Notes under the pieces: generated by a model | The model's input: only the letters and a program-made list of their open reading frames with translations | Told to the model about the DNA's origin: nothing | Database searches by the model: none | Assembly (NCBI GenBank): GCA_015680685.1 | Contig: MNCI01014495.1 | Location: forward strand, 755,794 to 819,793 | DNA: 64,000 nucleotides | DNA from: Gnetum montanum | Lineage: Eukaryota; Streptophyta; Gnetopsida; Gnetales; Gnetaceae | Direction: 5' to 3' | Position numbers and translations under genes: made by a program | Shown here: in pieces, positions 11,755 through 22,200 of the stretch | Layout of the letters: every line of letters begins with the position of its first letter | Position numbering within the stretch: the stretch's first letter is position 1

Positions 11755-11780
11755 GTGGCCATCTCCCCCATGACTAAATT
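11755..11780 (-). promoter_or_regulatory. Internal PPT-like motif of element 1
   Basis: The minus strand reads TTTAGTCATGGGGGAGATGG, nearly the same as the true PPT (TTTAGTCATGGGGGTA at 9792). Equivalents are at 19627-19650, 33511-33527 and 2199-2216. It may act as a second plus-strand priming site; inferred. Confidence 0.45.
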
Positions 11781-11809
11781 GTAAGGGAGAGATTCGAAAT
11801 AATGAATGT

Positions 11810-12547
11810 CTATTTGAATTTCATAAAAGTGCCCAACTTCTCCCTACTGATGTTTCTTAGATTAAGGGATGGAAGTTGATGACGCTCATACTTCAATGTA
11901 TCTATGCCTTCGTTGTTAGCATTAGTTGTTTCCTCCATTCGTTCCATGCATATTAGGTTGCTCTTTCTAGTAGCTGTCAACCACGGGGTGTCTACTACTG
12001 GTGTGGTTGCTACATACATGCACCTTTGTATTTGTATTTCTTGGGCACACCGATCACATGGAAGAAATACTGAACATTCTTTCATGTCATCACCCTCGAA
12101 GTCACTGTATGTGATGCACAGAACTTTCTTCTTCTTGATATTTCCATAAATGTTTATCTTAGATATCTACAAGGAAAGATCATGGATCCCTAGGTATGCA
12201 TCTATTGTACTCAGCCATGGCCTTCCCATTATAATTGGGAAGCCCCCTTCATTGTTGTTGATTTCAATCACTAGGAAATCGGGTAGGTATCACCACCCAC
12301 ACATAATGGTAATGATTTCCTCCATCAATCCCAAGGGAATGGTGATGGACTAGTCAGCCAGCTCTAGTTGAATGTTGCTCTTTTTAAGTTGGGACAGGTT
12401 CCAGGCTTGATACATTTCTCGTGATACTAAATTGACTCCGAAACCTGAGTCAAGAAGAGCCTTATGTTGTTCGTTCCCGGTGATTTGTAATTAGATTAAG
12501 GGGCTCCCAAGATCAGAAAGTTTCTTGGGAAGGTGGCCTACCTTGAT
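11810..12547 (-). pseudogene. Retropepsin region of element 1
   Basis: Aspartic protease downstream of gag, read on the minus strand. Near 12460-12430 the active-site block reads HKALLDSGFGVNLVSREMYQ; the residues after DSG are FG where most plant retropepsins have A/T-S. Next come a LELADQSITIPLG block, a weakly conserved middle, and FPIIMGRPWLSTIDAYLG near 12240-12200, the flap/C-terminal signature of the family. Then an extra segment ends with YVATTPVVDTPW near 12000 and a tail to 11810. Several frame changes and stops. The ORF closes just before the internal PPT-like motif, so RT was not deleted recently from this end. Confidence 0.7.
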
Positions 12548-15012
12548 CTAGTTAGTTACGGTATACGTTAACATAACCATATGCGTACAACTCTGTTGTT
12601 GGACTGAAGGGTGCTCTGAAGTTTTGGATGGTGGAGGAGTGTACATAGGCTCAACCGCTTGTTGTGAGAGCTTGTCTGGGCTTTTGGTTCTAAAGAAAGG
12701 TCTTTTCTTTTTACAGTTGTTAGAACCAGTAGTAGGTTGAATATTTATAGCTCTCGCAGCGTTATGTTGCTGTGGTTGAGTAGGGAGTTCCCCTTTCATT
12801 ATTGGAGCAGGTTGTATGGGAACTATAGGTGGAAGAGGTGCAGATGGAGTTGGAGAATGGGTTGAATGTGGAATGTCTCCCGAAGGAGAAGGAGTCCTCC
12901 TGAAGTACTCCTGAACTTGGTAGTAACGTTCGGGAGTTGTGTGACCCATAGAGTCACTTGGAGAAATCAGCTACTGCACATGATATCCATATGGGTTTGG
13001 CTGCCTGTAAGGGTACTATTGTGTTGGCAATGGCATCCCCCATAATTGTGGGTATTGCCACTGCTAATGTTGTTCGATGGGTTGTGATGGAGTTCCACAT
13101 GGATAGTACATTAGTGGTTGGTGAAATTGCTTTGGGTTACCTTGAGGATAAGGCAACCTTCGGGGTGTTTGCCATTGGTTAAGTCTTGGATTAAGTGCAT
13201 ACATCCCAGACTCCTGTAGATGTGAGATGATTGGACAACATCCCTTAGGATGGTCATATTGGCAGATCTCACATCCACCATCATCGTCTGTGTCTAAATC
13301 CACAATTTCATCAAAGATAGTAATTTTCCCCTTACCCTTGTTATGTGTAGGGCCTAAATTTCTCTACTTTGTCTTACCTTTATCACTACTTCATTCCTCC
13401 TTAGACTCTTCTATGATTTTCAAGACACTTTCAAGTCTGGAGTCTAAGGAATCCCACAATTGGTCTACCTTAGTCGATACTTCGGTTGTTAGTTTTTGAA
13501 TCGGCAAGGTCACCAACTCTTTGAGTGGTGACTCATCCTCCTCATCACAAAATCTTACTCCCTTCTTTCGAAGGGAGGGATCATGCTTGTATTCTTCTGC
13601 ACTTTCCCTTTTTGTAGCTTACCTTCTTCTTTTACTACTTGTTCCAACAAGCGATGAACTTCATAGGCTCTAAGTTTTGATAGTCTCCCTTGGGCATAAG
13701 TCCCAAGGGTTCTTCTAGTTTCATGCCTTAGCCCATCCATGATGTGGCGAAGTTGATCTCATTGAGTGTATCCATGGCTCGGGCAACAATGTAATAATGC
13801 GTAGTAGCAGCCCATGGTAGCATCCAAGGGTTCATGATTACCTTGCTTCCATCCTTGGATCTGCTTACGCAAATTAGACACTCGGGAGTACGTTTGATAC
13901 TTATCGTTGAAGAGTTCTAACATCGTACTCCACCTCTTGATGGTTTCCAGTTCTAAGGACTAGTACCAACTCTCTGCTTCTTTGGTGAGTGTCCTAGGAA
14001 ACAACTTAAGTTTTTGCCACTCATTTTCTATGTTCTGCAAGGCGCAGGCATTGTGGAATGCCTGTAAATGATGTTGCAGATCTGAGTTGTATCCCCCTTC
14101 AAAGCGTGGGATATTGTTCATGTCTAAATGTTTGATCCAATTGTTCTTTTGGTGTCTTGTTGGAATTCTTACTGCCTCCGTTATGTCAAGCATACTTCGG
14201 GTTGCAAGTAGGGGCTTATCATGATCATCTCTTTCACAACACCTGTGATGTCTTTGTTGTTCCCTACTTTCCCTTCGTTCGTGCCCTTGTCCTCTCTCTC
14301 GACTTTCTCGTTGAGGTCTCTCATTTTTGCTACCTCTATCCTCACTATTATGTTCATGGTGGCTACGCCCAGATGTGGAAGGAGAGGGTGAGTGATAAGA
14401 TGAAGGAGAAGAAGAAGGGAAACCATCGCCATGACGATGCTTCTTGCCTTCTCTTCGGCTGCTACGGCCCCGATCGTGATGATGATCTAAGTGCCCATCC
14501 TTATCATGAGTTATTGTTTCCTCTGTGAATAGTTGGCGTTCATGGGGATCAGAACCAGTGTTATGTATCGTTGAGTGCAGGTTCTGATACCCAACCTCCT
14601 CACCATCATTAGGAAGGGGAACATTGTTTGATAGAGAACCCGTTATAATGGGTTCATCATCTTCTATTTCACTAAGGATGTGTGGGCCTTTGCCCTTCAA
14701 TAGTGTATGTTGGCTCTCCTACCTTGAGTCCCTTATACGTTGTGCTTCTATGGGATGATAATCCCTCATGTCAAAGTTTTCAGCAATGTATTCAGCATAT
14801 AATTCTGTCATGCTAATCTGTGCCAAATCTCTCCATCGCAGCTGTTCATCTTGATGGAGGATAAAGGTAAAGTTTGGAATATACTCATCGGGATGAGTAT
14901 AGACTATCCGGTATTGTTGAGAACTTGGCTAATTTCGGTTATGTGTTTTTGATTACCGACTATTTCGTGTATTATTCCTAGGAGGTGAATTGCTCTTGTT
15001 AGAAGAAGACAT
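12548..15012 (-). pseudogene. gag of element 1 (best preserved copy)
   Basis: Minus-strand gag starting at the ATG at 15012-15010 (MSSSNKSNSPPR). Blocks in order: a conserved N-terminal block with FTFILHQDEQLRWRDL (about 14870-14810) and ending DYHPIEAQRIRDSR; an Asp/Glu then Ser/Arg/His-rich linker (14700-14230); the retrotransposon gag domain with FEGGYNSD, ALQNIENEWQKLKLFPRTL and ESWY (14120-13960); an LGHGY-like stretch and HETRRTLGTYAQG (about 13720-13690); the Cys/His block CEICQYDHPKGCC (about 13275-13235); and a Pro-rich tail to a stop at 12548. The longest open piece is 13960-14700. Breaks include a TAG at 13959 where other copies have CGG, and frame changes near 13555. Not translatable whole. 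Confidence 0.85.
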
Positions 15013-15133
15013 TGTTATTGGTGTGCTAATTTTACTGTTATATAATTTTTTTGTTTAATTAACTCGAAGGTTCATTTAGGCTCCCAACGATGTGAGTGAT
15101 ATCCTATGTTCTATTCAGCGCACAAACACTTAG
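15013..15133 (-). other. Leader between PBS and gag of element 1
   Basis: Short AT-rich leader, no coding sequence, no splice signal recognised. Confidence 0.5.
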
Positions 15134-15151
15134 TCCCCGGCAACGGCACCA
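15134..15151 (-). promoter_or_regulatory. tRNA-Asp-like primer binding site of element 1
   Basis: Minus strand TGGTGCCGTTGCCGGGGA lies one base inside the 5' LTR. It differs at one base from the complement of the plant tRNA-Asp(GTC) 3' end, the PBS known from Athila/Tat elements. Best preserved PBS in the window. Confidence 0.8.
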
Positions 15152-15152
15152 A

Positions 15153-15863
15153 TGATGAGTGGCGAGATACCCCTACACTCAACCATACGAATACGAGCGT
15201 AGCATGCGCGATCTAATCGAACTCCATAGACTAAGTGCCTACATGTCCCATGGAACACTTAGGGTTAATCATTTGTTGTCTTCCCAGACTTGTAGTTGTC
15301 ACGGTGTATGGTTAAGTAAGTATGAGGTATATGATTTTTATACTTTTTATGTTTTTTTCTCCTATGCTAACAAGGTGAAGGGTTGAGAAACTAATTCCTA
15401 ACTCTAACTAATGAACTAAGTCTAAATTAACCTAGCATCAACATCCGTTTCCACTTATAGTGCACACCCTGAACTGATGCAACTGTGGTTACCAAACGCT
15501 AATCGTTGCTAGGATCACCACGCGTAACGCACGTGCTCGAAGTGGTCGTACTAAGGCACTTAACTAGGAGAGAAGGGTTGAGAGGAAAAGCAGTAAATAA
15601 CAGATAAGAAATAACAGTAAGAAAATCCTAATTAGCCTATTCCATGTACTGCAAGGTTTATCCACGAAGCTCATCTTTATTTCCGTACACAAACTTGTGT
15701 TCAGGTACAATGTCTGCTCATCCATTCACTTTGGGACTCCTACTACGGGCACATGGAAAATATTCTATCTCTGGAGTGATCAATTTGCCAGAGTTTTTCT
15801 ATTGTCTAGCCTAGGATGATGAAATAAGGGAGAGCCACCTCTTATTTATAGATATGATGATCA
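15153..15863 (-). repeat. 5' LTR of element 1, lacking the GATATC array
   Basis: 711 bp. It matches the 3' LTR closely except that the U3 segment upstream of TATAAATA (15850-15843) is gone: only TGATCATCATATC remains before the TATA box. About 85 bp with all GATATC motifs are missing, yet the terminus and TSD are intact. Confidence 0.85.
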
Positions 15864-16793
15864 ATACCTAAGTGAGATAGTCAAAATTGAGAGCTCATCA
15901 AATTTAAAGGCTAATAGATCAAATGAAAAAATAGGAGGGAGAACTCAAAAGAAGAAGAGCATTGAAGAGTACACTAAGAATCCATCCCTTCACGAGAGTA
16001 ATGTAAGTGTCTAAGATATACCAAGAGAAGAGGCTCCTTTAGATGAAGTGGTCTTCCAAAAGTCCTTATTAATGCAAAAATCCATTTCAGAAATTGTGAA
16101 AAAAGATGATAAAATATGAGATTAAGTGGATAAGAAATTTGCATTCACCTTGAAAATCATGAAAAAAAATACATGAAGCAAACATAAGTTCAAAAGGACT
16201 TAGACAAAAAATAGAAGAATAATAGAGAAAAGGACGGGTACTAGCATACGGGCAAAGTCATTGTAGTTGAAGAGGTTATTGATTCATATTTAAATAAAGA
16301 TGATGTATGTGACATATACCAATATGAACATCCAAAATGAATTTGCCTTAGCATATTATACATGACCTTCTCAATGCAAAAATTAAGGACATATGCGTTG
16401 AACCCCAAGTTTATTAAGAAGCAAATGTTGAAGAGATTGGCTTATCCTTAATATAATTACAAATAGTTCTACCAATAGTAGTATTATCTAAGTGGGACAT
16501 CTCCTCAACCTTAAGAACAATATCATCATTAGTGGTAACATACACGATCATTAGAGATGCCACCACCAAGGCAACGATACCTTTACTGCCAACTAGATCC
16601 ATATGACTACTATGTCCAATAAATTATCTTATTAAATGATCTGATAAATTATGCCCCCTCTTATTACCTTTATTATCCTAAATATTATAAACGCATGACT
16701 CCAAGTATTGAATCATCATCCTATGCCTTTCACCAATCTTTACACTCTTTACACCACTCACAATCCTCTTTCACCTATATGACCATCACTAAT
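15864..16793 (+). pseudogene. gag of element H, second piece
   Basis: Continuation of the gag broken at 8993. Plus-strand pieces show the EEYTKNPSLH block near 15970, DEVVFQKS near 16040, the Cys/His region near 16310 (here decayed to CDIYQYEHPK), and a Pro/Tyr/His-rich tail up to 16790. It ends where the LTR of element 2 is inserted; the remainder is at 27954. Confidence 0.6.
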
Positions 16794-17681
16794 TGATGAG
16801 CGACGAGGTACCCCTACACCCAACCATACAAATCAATAAGGCATTTACACATGATTTGGTTGAATTCTATGGACTTATAGTTCTCCAGTGCACTAGCTAT
16901 TCTAGAAAGTGAAATAGGCATTGAGAACGTTCATTGTCTTCCCAACTACACTTGTGAAGCTCGAGGATATGGTTTAAGTGTAATTCAACTACATGATTTT
17001 TATCATTTTGTGTATTACAAGTTTAATTGCCTACAACAATAATGAAAGGTAGAGTAATTTAGGATCTAATTTATTTATTACCTAGCTAGCCTAACACAAG
17101 TACCTGTCCTACTTTCTTGGACACATCCGAAACATGTATAGTGATCCTGGGCTACCAACGTTAAGCATTTCTAGATTACCAAGTGCTACATGTATGCTTG
17201 AAGTAGTCATGCTTGTGTTCATTAACAACTTGAAATTAATTACTTAATTTAAATACATTAAAGTAAAGTGAATGACATAAAGTGCATTAATGGAAACATT
17301 AATTTATTCTTAGTGCTACAAGGATTATCAAAAGGATTCATTTTTATTCTCATCACACTGCTGCGCTTAGGTACATTAGTGCTCGAACAAAGATTTATAC
17401 ACACTCAGACTCTTGTTGTGGGCAGTTAGAAATATTCTAACTTTGGAAAAAACAAATTGTAAGAGCTTCACTCCTCTATGAAAAAACTATGAAATACTCA
17501 ACTAAAAGCTTATCAAAAACTAACTTCAATTGTGAGCTCAAGTGCTATATTTATAGGCTGGAATATACCTTGTGATTTTAGATATTCGATATCACATCCT
17601 AGGCTTTAACATCAGGTATCCGATGTTGAGGCTTTGATATCAAGTACCTCATATCAGAGCTAGTCAAATCATAACTCATCA
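16794..17681 (-). repeat. 3' LTR of element 2
   Basis: 888 bp, left end TGATGAGCGACGAGG, right end ATAACTCATCA. GATATC at 17588-17593 and 17636-17641, plus decayed versions, upstream of the minus-strand TATA box (ATATTTATAGG on plus, near 17550). Confidence 0.85.
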
Positions 17682-19626
17682 TACCTCCATGACTAAATGA
17701 AAACTCATCCTTGAGTGAAGAAGAGGAAAAACAAGTTTCTTACAAAAAATATTGGGTAAGTATGGGATTATTGACTGACATACCAATTGACTTAGATGGA
17801 ACATATAGACTCCAAGTGCCCAAGTGTATGGATTTACACTCTTTATAAAATTGGATGTTCATGATAAGAGAAGTGAACACCCTGGACAAAACTAACATTC
17901 AACACCTCTTGGCAGCTAAAGAGTGAGAGAGAAGATCCAATGATCATGAACGACCCTCATCATAAGGTGTTGTTGTATCATCCATGGTGAAGATAGTCCC
18001 ATTTCCAGTCCATGCTTCCCATTGTAATGATAAAAAAATTGGGAATTAGTGTGCAATGTGTAACACATAGCTATTAAGTACCTTGTCTCATCGGTGGTTA
18101 CACTTGGCTAGGTTGTGATTGTGGTAGATTGATTCCTTTAGTAGTGTTAGTGGGAAGACTAAAAAATAGGGTAAAATAGATAAGCAATTCATTAAATTTC
18201 AAAAAGTCCAAACAAGATGAAATGCTCAAAGAGCATTTAAGAATTCACAACAAATAAAAAGGAAAGTTCACTGAAAAATGTTATCAAGATGAGCACAACT
18301 GGATGACATTGATGAGGTAAACAAAAGGATTTGATTGTAAGTGGATCCTTTCCAAAGTAGGCACATGCCTTTTATTACCCTTGCATAACTTCAAACTAAG
18401 GAGTTTGTGGGCCCCATGGATGATTAATGGTTACAAAAGATTAAGTACAAAAACCTAGAAGAAACTACCTAAGAATTCCAACACATCAAACCAAGACATC
18501 AAACAAGAAAATAAAATCGACAATGAGGTGAGACATGGAAAGCATATAGATGGATGAAAGAGAGAGTGGAATGGAGTTCCTAATTAAGGTTACATGAGGT
18601 CCCTTATGAATTTTATGGTTAAATGATTTGATAAGATCCATCCTTAGTCCAGCCCAAAACGAACCATGTTCAGTGACTTTGCATTGCCATTCTAAGACTA
18701 GTCCACCTCCTTGAGACATAAGAGTGCTTCCACAGAACAACCACCATTCCTTATTAAAGAAGAAAAGAGAAGAGGAAGTGAGGAAGGGCCTTAGTTTGAG
18801 GGGATCTTAAGGCATGGGTAACATGTCTTTCTAGTTCCATAACTAGTGCTTGTAGCTCGTTTATTTTGTCTAAGGGGTGTGCTTTGAATTCCCATCAATT
18901 TTTTTTTGAAATAGAAACCACACCATGCAAAGACGTATGCATTTATTTTTCTAAGGGGTGTGCTTTGAATTCACATTATTTTTTTGATGAGAACCACATC
19001 ATATAAAGACTTATTCAACTTCCTTTTATTAGTTGACACAAAATGGTAAGAAATTTATGAAAATAATAAGGCACAAAGAATATTGAATCCCCTTGAAGTC
19101 ACACCCTATTCAAATCTTTAAATCCTTTCCAAATCTAGAAACTACCAAGGTCACAACTTTGTTAAAGTTTTATTAATAAAAAGGGATTGAACATTTTCAA
19201 AACAAGGAAAACCATAGAGTTTGTAGATGGGTGGATGTTGTGGTCTCACTGCATGTTGCATGAAAAAGAAACCATGTCCTAATTATTAGTAACAAAATTC
19301 AAAGCTAGAATCTAGACACCAACAATCAAATAACAAAATAGTACATACCACCATCAAGCAACAAATTACCACTATGCCTGGCACTTATTAACAGAAAGTT
19401 AGAAAATCACACAAAATAAAAAAAAATATAAAAGAAAGTATAAAATATTTAAGAAATAGCAAATGTACTAATGATGTTGTGAAACAAAAATTAGAAAAGA
19501 TTAATAACATTAAAACAAGGAGATGTAAAATAAAGAAAGTGTAAAACAAAAAGTTGTGAAACAAAAAATGTCTAAAACAAAAAATGGTGAAAAAATAAGG
19601 AGCTGCTTATATAGTTAACATGGATG
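17682..19626 (-). other. 3' non-coding region of element 2
   Basis: Begins with the decayed PPT (minus strand CATGGAGGTA). No coding sequence. Collinear with 9792-11754 of element 1, including the GTAAAACAAAA repeats at about 19480-19600. Confidence 0.55.
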
Positions 19627-19650
19627 GCCATCTCCCCCACAACTGAGTGG
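19627..19650 (-). promoter_or_regulatory. Internal PPT-like motif of element 2
   Basis: The minus strand reads CTCAGTTGTGGGGGAGATGG, the counterpart of 11755-11780. It lies just after the integrase gene. Confidence 0.45.
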
Positions 19651-19829
19651 AAGGGAGGAGATCCAAAATATTGAACGTGATTGTCCATTTGATGAGGCAT
19701 TTGTTGTATTTGTTGGCTTATGCTTGTGGAAAGGTTTGACTTATTGTATGTTGACTAGCTTTTTCTTGTCTGGGCTCTCAGGTTTATAGATCATCATGGC
19801 CTCAGAAGAAGAAGTTTAATAAATTATAT

Positions 19830-20791
19830 AAGGTCCTTCCCACAAAGTTTGGAACTTAGTTCATTGAGGTATGTGTGTGGGGTTCTAGTAGAGAACCTTA
19901 TCTCCTGGTTGAAATATAACTTTTCTAATTTTAAGGTCATGGCAATTTTTGTTGTATGCTTTATGCAACTTGTTAGATGATAGGGCCACCAATCTATTTT
20001 TTTCTAGCAAGTTGAGATTCATTAGTCTTCTTTTTAGTGCTAGACTCAAGTCAAGGTCAAGGTCATAAGCTATTGAAATTGTACAAAGCTTGGATTAAAT
20101 AGGAAGTGTTGGTAATTTCTTGTACATAAGCTCATAGGGAGAGTAGCCTATAGGAAGTTTCCATGTTGAGCGATAGGCCCAAAGGGCATCGTTGAGTTTC
20201 ATGCTTTAGTATTTCTTATATTTGCTAACAGTTATTATTAGAATCCTTGTGATTTCCCTATTTGTAACCTCAATTTGACCATTAGCTTGGGGGTGGTAGG
20301 GTGTTGTGAGTTTATGGTCAACCCACAAGTGTTGCATGAGCTTCCAAAAAGTAGTGCCTGTAAAGTGAGTTCCATTATCAAAAATTAATGCACGTGGCAT
20401 ACCAAACCTATTTACAACATTTTTTTGTACAAACTAAATAGCAGTAGAAGATGTACAGTTAGTGACAACTACTGCTTCTACCCATTTGATACAACAGTCA
20501 ATAGTGACTATGATGTATGCCTTTCCATTTGATATGGGTGTGATGGGACCCATGTAGTCAATGCCCCAGATGTTGAAGTGTTCTAGTGGTTAAACCCATT
20601 GTTGAGGTCCCTCCATTTAAGCAGTCATTCCACCATCTCATTGGCAACATTTACAAGAATGGACATATTGATGAGCATCTCTGAAGATTGTTGGCCAACA
20701 GTACCCTGCCATTATCTCCTAGCATAGTGGCCTCCACAAGAACCTTTATGAGTGTCTTGGAGAATATGTAGTTGATCAGCATTAGGGACAC
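19830..20791 (-). pseudogene. Integrase of element 2 (partial)
   Basis: Minus-strand Ty3/gypsy integrase in several frames. It starts, truncated, in the zinc-binding H2C2 domain (KGSCGGHYA near 20740-20715). The catalytic core follows: DHVGPITPISNGKAYI near 20560-20510, then PRALIFDNGTHFTG (20400-20350) with the second catalytic Asp, and PYHPQANGQIEVTNREI (about 20300-20250), which holds the catalytic Glu. A C-terminal part with WAYRSTWK and a GPY-like block runs to about 19830. In-frame stops, for example just after KYKKY at 20206. RT and RNase H upstream are missing. The assignment is firm; subgroup Athila/Tat is inferred from PBS and context. Confidence 0.8.
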
Positions 20792-21379
20792 TGATGAGAC
20801 GCGATATGCACTTAGCTGCGATATCACATACGCGATATGCACTTAGCTGCGATATCGCATACGCGATATCGAGGCCGTCGCGATATCGCATTTCCCGCGA
20901 TATTGCGTACGCGATATCGCGTTGTCCCCTGCGATATCGTGTACGCGATATCGCGGTCCACCGCCATATCTATAAATAAGAGGCGGCACTCCCCTTATTT
21001 CCCAATCCTGGCTAGAAGTAGCGAAGCTCTGGCAGTTTGAACACTCCAGAGTTAGATTAATTTCCCATGTGCCCGCAGTAGGAGTCCTAGAGTGAACGGC
21101 TCTTTATTCGAGCAACTTTGTAACCTGAACACAAGTTGTGTACGACAATAAAGACGAACTTGATTGGATAAACCTTGCAGTACATGGTTTTATTTTATTG
21201 TTATTTATTGCTTTCCTAGTGCGCACGAGTACGACTTGATTACGAGCATCTACGGATGTGTACGGCTAATCAAGGAATCGGTTGCTCATCGCAACGCGTG
21301 AGTACGAGTTGATTACGAGCATTGTGACTGCTTGGTAACCCAATAGCGTATTCTAGGATCTGCGCTTGGTAATCCCAGT
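20792..21379 (+). repeat. LTR (plus orientation), cut by assembly gap
   Basis: Starts TGATGAGACGCGATATGC, has seven exact GATATC motifs between 20820 and 20952, then TATAAATA near 20970. It includes R/U5-like sequence until the N run. The first 62 bases after TGATGAG are a tandem duplication of a 31-bp unit (20799-20829, 20830-20860). It is the least decayed LTR family in the window. Preceded by GACAC. Confidence 0.8.
20799..20860 (+). repeat. 31-bp tandem duplication in U3
   Basis: Two copies of a unit starting ACGCGATATGCACTTAGC and ending GATATCRCAT, differing at one base. Each unit carries two GATAT cores. Confidence 0.85.
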
Positions 21380-22050
21380 NNNNNNNNNNNNNNNNNNNNN
21401 NNNNNNNNNNNNNNNNNNNNNNNNNNNNNNNNNNNNNNNNNNNNNNNNNNNNNNNNNNNNNNNNNNNNNNNNNNNNNNNNNNNNNNNNNNNNNNNNNNNN
21501 NNNNNNNNNNNNNNNNNNNNNNNNNNNNNNNNNNNNNNNNNNNNNNNNNNNNNNNNNNNNNNNNNNNNNNNNNNNNNNNNNNNNNNNNNNNNNNNNNNNN
21601 NNNNNNNNNNNNNNNNNNNNNNNNNNNNNNNNNNNNNNNNNNNNNNNNNNNNNNNNNNNNNNNNNNNNNNNNNNNNNNNNNNNNNNNNNNNNNNNNNNNN
21701 NNNNNNNNNNNNNNNNNNNNNNNNNNNNNNNNNNNNNNNNNNNNNNNNNNNNNNNNNNNNNNNNNNNNNNNNNNNNNNNNNNNNNNNNNNNNNNNNNNNN
21801 NNNNNNNNNNNNNNNNNNNNNNNNNNNNNNNNNNNNNNNNNNNNNNNNNNNNNNNNNNNNNNNNNNNNNNNNNNNNNNNNNNNNNNNNNNNNNNNNNNNN
21901 NNNNNNNNNNNNNNNNNNNNNNNNNNNNNNNNNNNNNNNNNNNNNNNNNNNNNNNNNNNNNNNNNNNNNNNNNNNNNNNNNNNNNNNNNNNNNNNNNNNN
22001 NNNNNNNNNNNNNNNNNNNNNNNNNNNNNNNNNNNNNNNNNNNNNNNNNN
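21380..22050. other. Assembly gap (671 N)
   Basis: Run of N. The sequences on either side do not belong to one element, so size and order across the gap are uncertain. Open frames drawn through it are meaningless. Confidence 0.99.
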
Positions 22051-22200
22051 CAACTTGCATCCTTGAACCAACCAATCCACAAAAGTTGCAGAGCCTCCTT
22101 CCAAGGACCATGTTGCCCATATGCAAAGATCGTACCATTCCATGGAACTTCATCCCTTGTTGGCATTCGGACAAAAATGAGCCTAGAATCATGAACACTA
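22051..22200 (-). pseudogene. PPR gene fragment, cut by the gap
   Basis: The minus strand reads SVHDSRLIFVRMPTRDEVPW followed by NGTIFAYGQHGPWKEALQLL. This is the pattern of plant PLS-class pentatricopeptide repeat proteins (end of one repeat, then the RDxVxWN...AYxQHGxxKEAL motif of the next). Family members bind organelle RNA. Upstream on the minus strand the frame meets a stop, and downstream it enters the N run, so only about one repeat is visible. It is a captured or broken fragment unless the gap hides the rest. Confidence 0.65.

Larger units (their letters stand above)
8994..15863 (-). mobile_element. Element 1: LTR retrotransposon with gag and protease only
   Basis: Complete minus-strand element. 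LTRs at 8994-9791 (3') and 15153-15863 (5'), tRNA-Asp-like PBS at 15134-15151, PPT at 9792-9806, and a perfect 5-bp TSD ATACC (8989-8993 and 15864-15868). Inside are gag and a retropepsin, but no reverse transcriptase, RNase H or integrase. This matches non-autonomous gag-bearing (TR-GAG-like) elements; autonomous relatives of the Athila/Tat side of Ty3/gypsy are suggested by the PBS. The two LTRs look more than 90% identical by eye, so this is a younger insertion than B. Confidence 0.85.

Noticed and set aside
14157-14528. 123-codon plus-strand frame within gag of element 1
   Set aside because: Antisense shadow of the Ser/Arg-rich gag linker; no homology pattern of its own.
20799-20952. GATATC-rich U3 arrays as a possible CRISPR-like array
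   Set aside because: Units are short, irregular and palindromic, with no spacers of constant length, and lie in a plant LTR.
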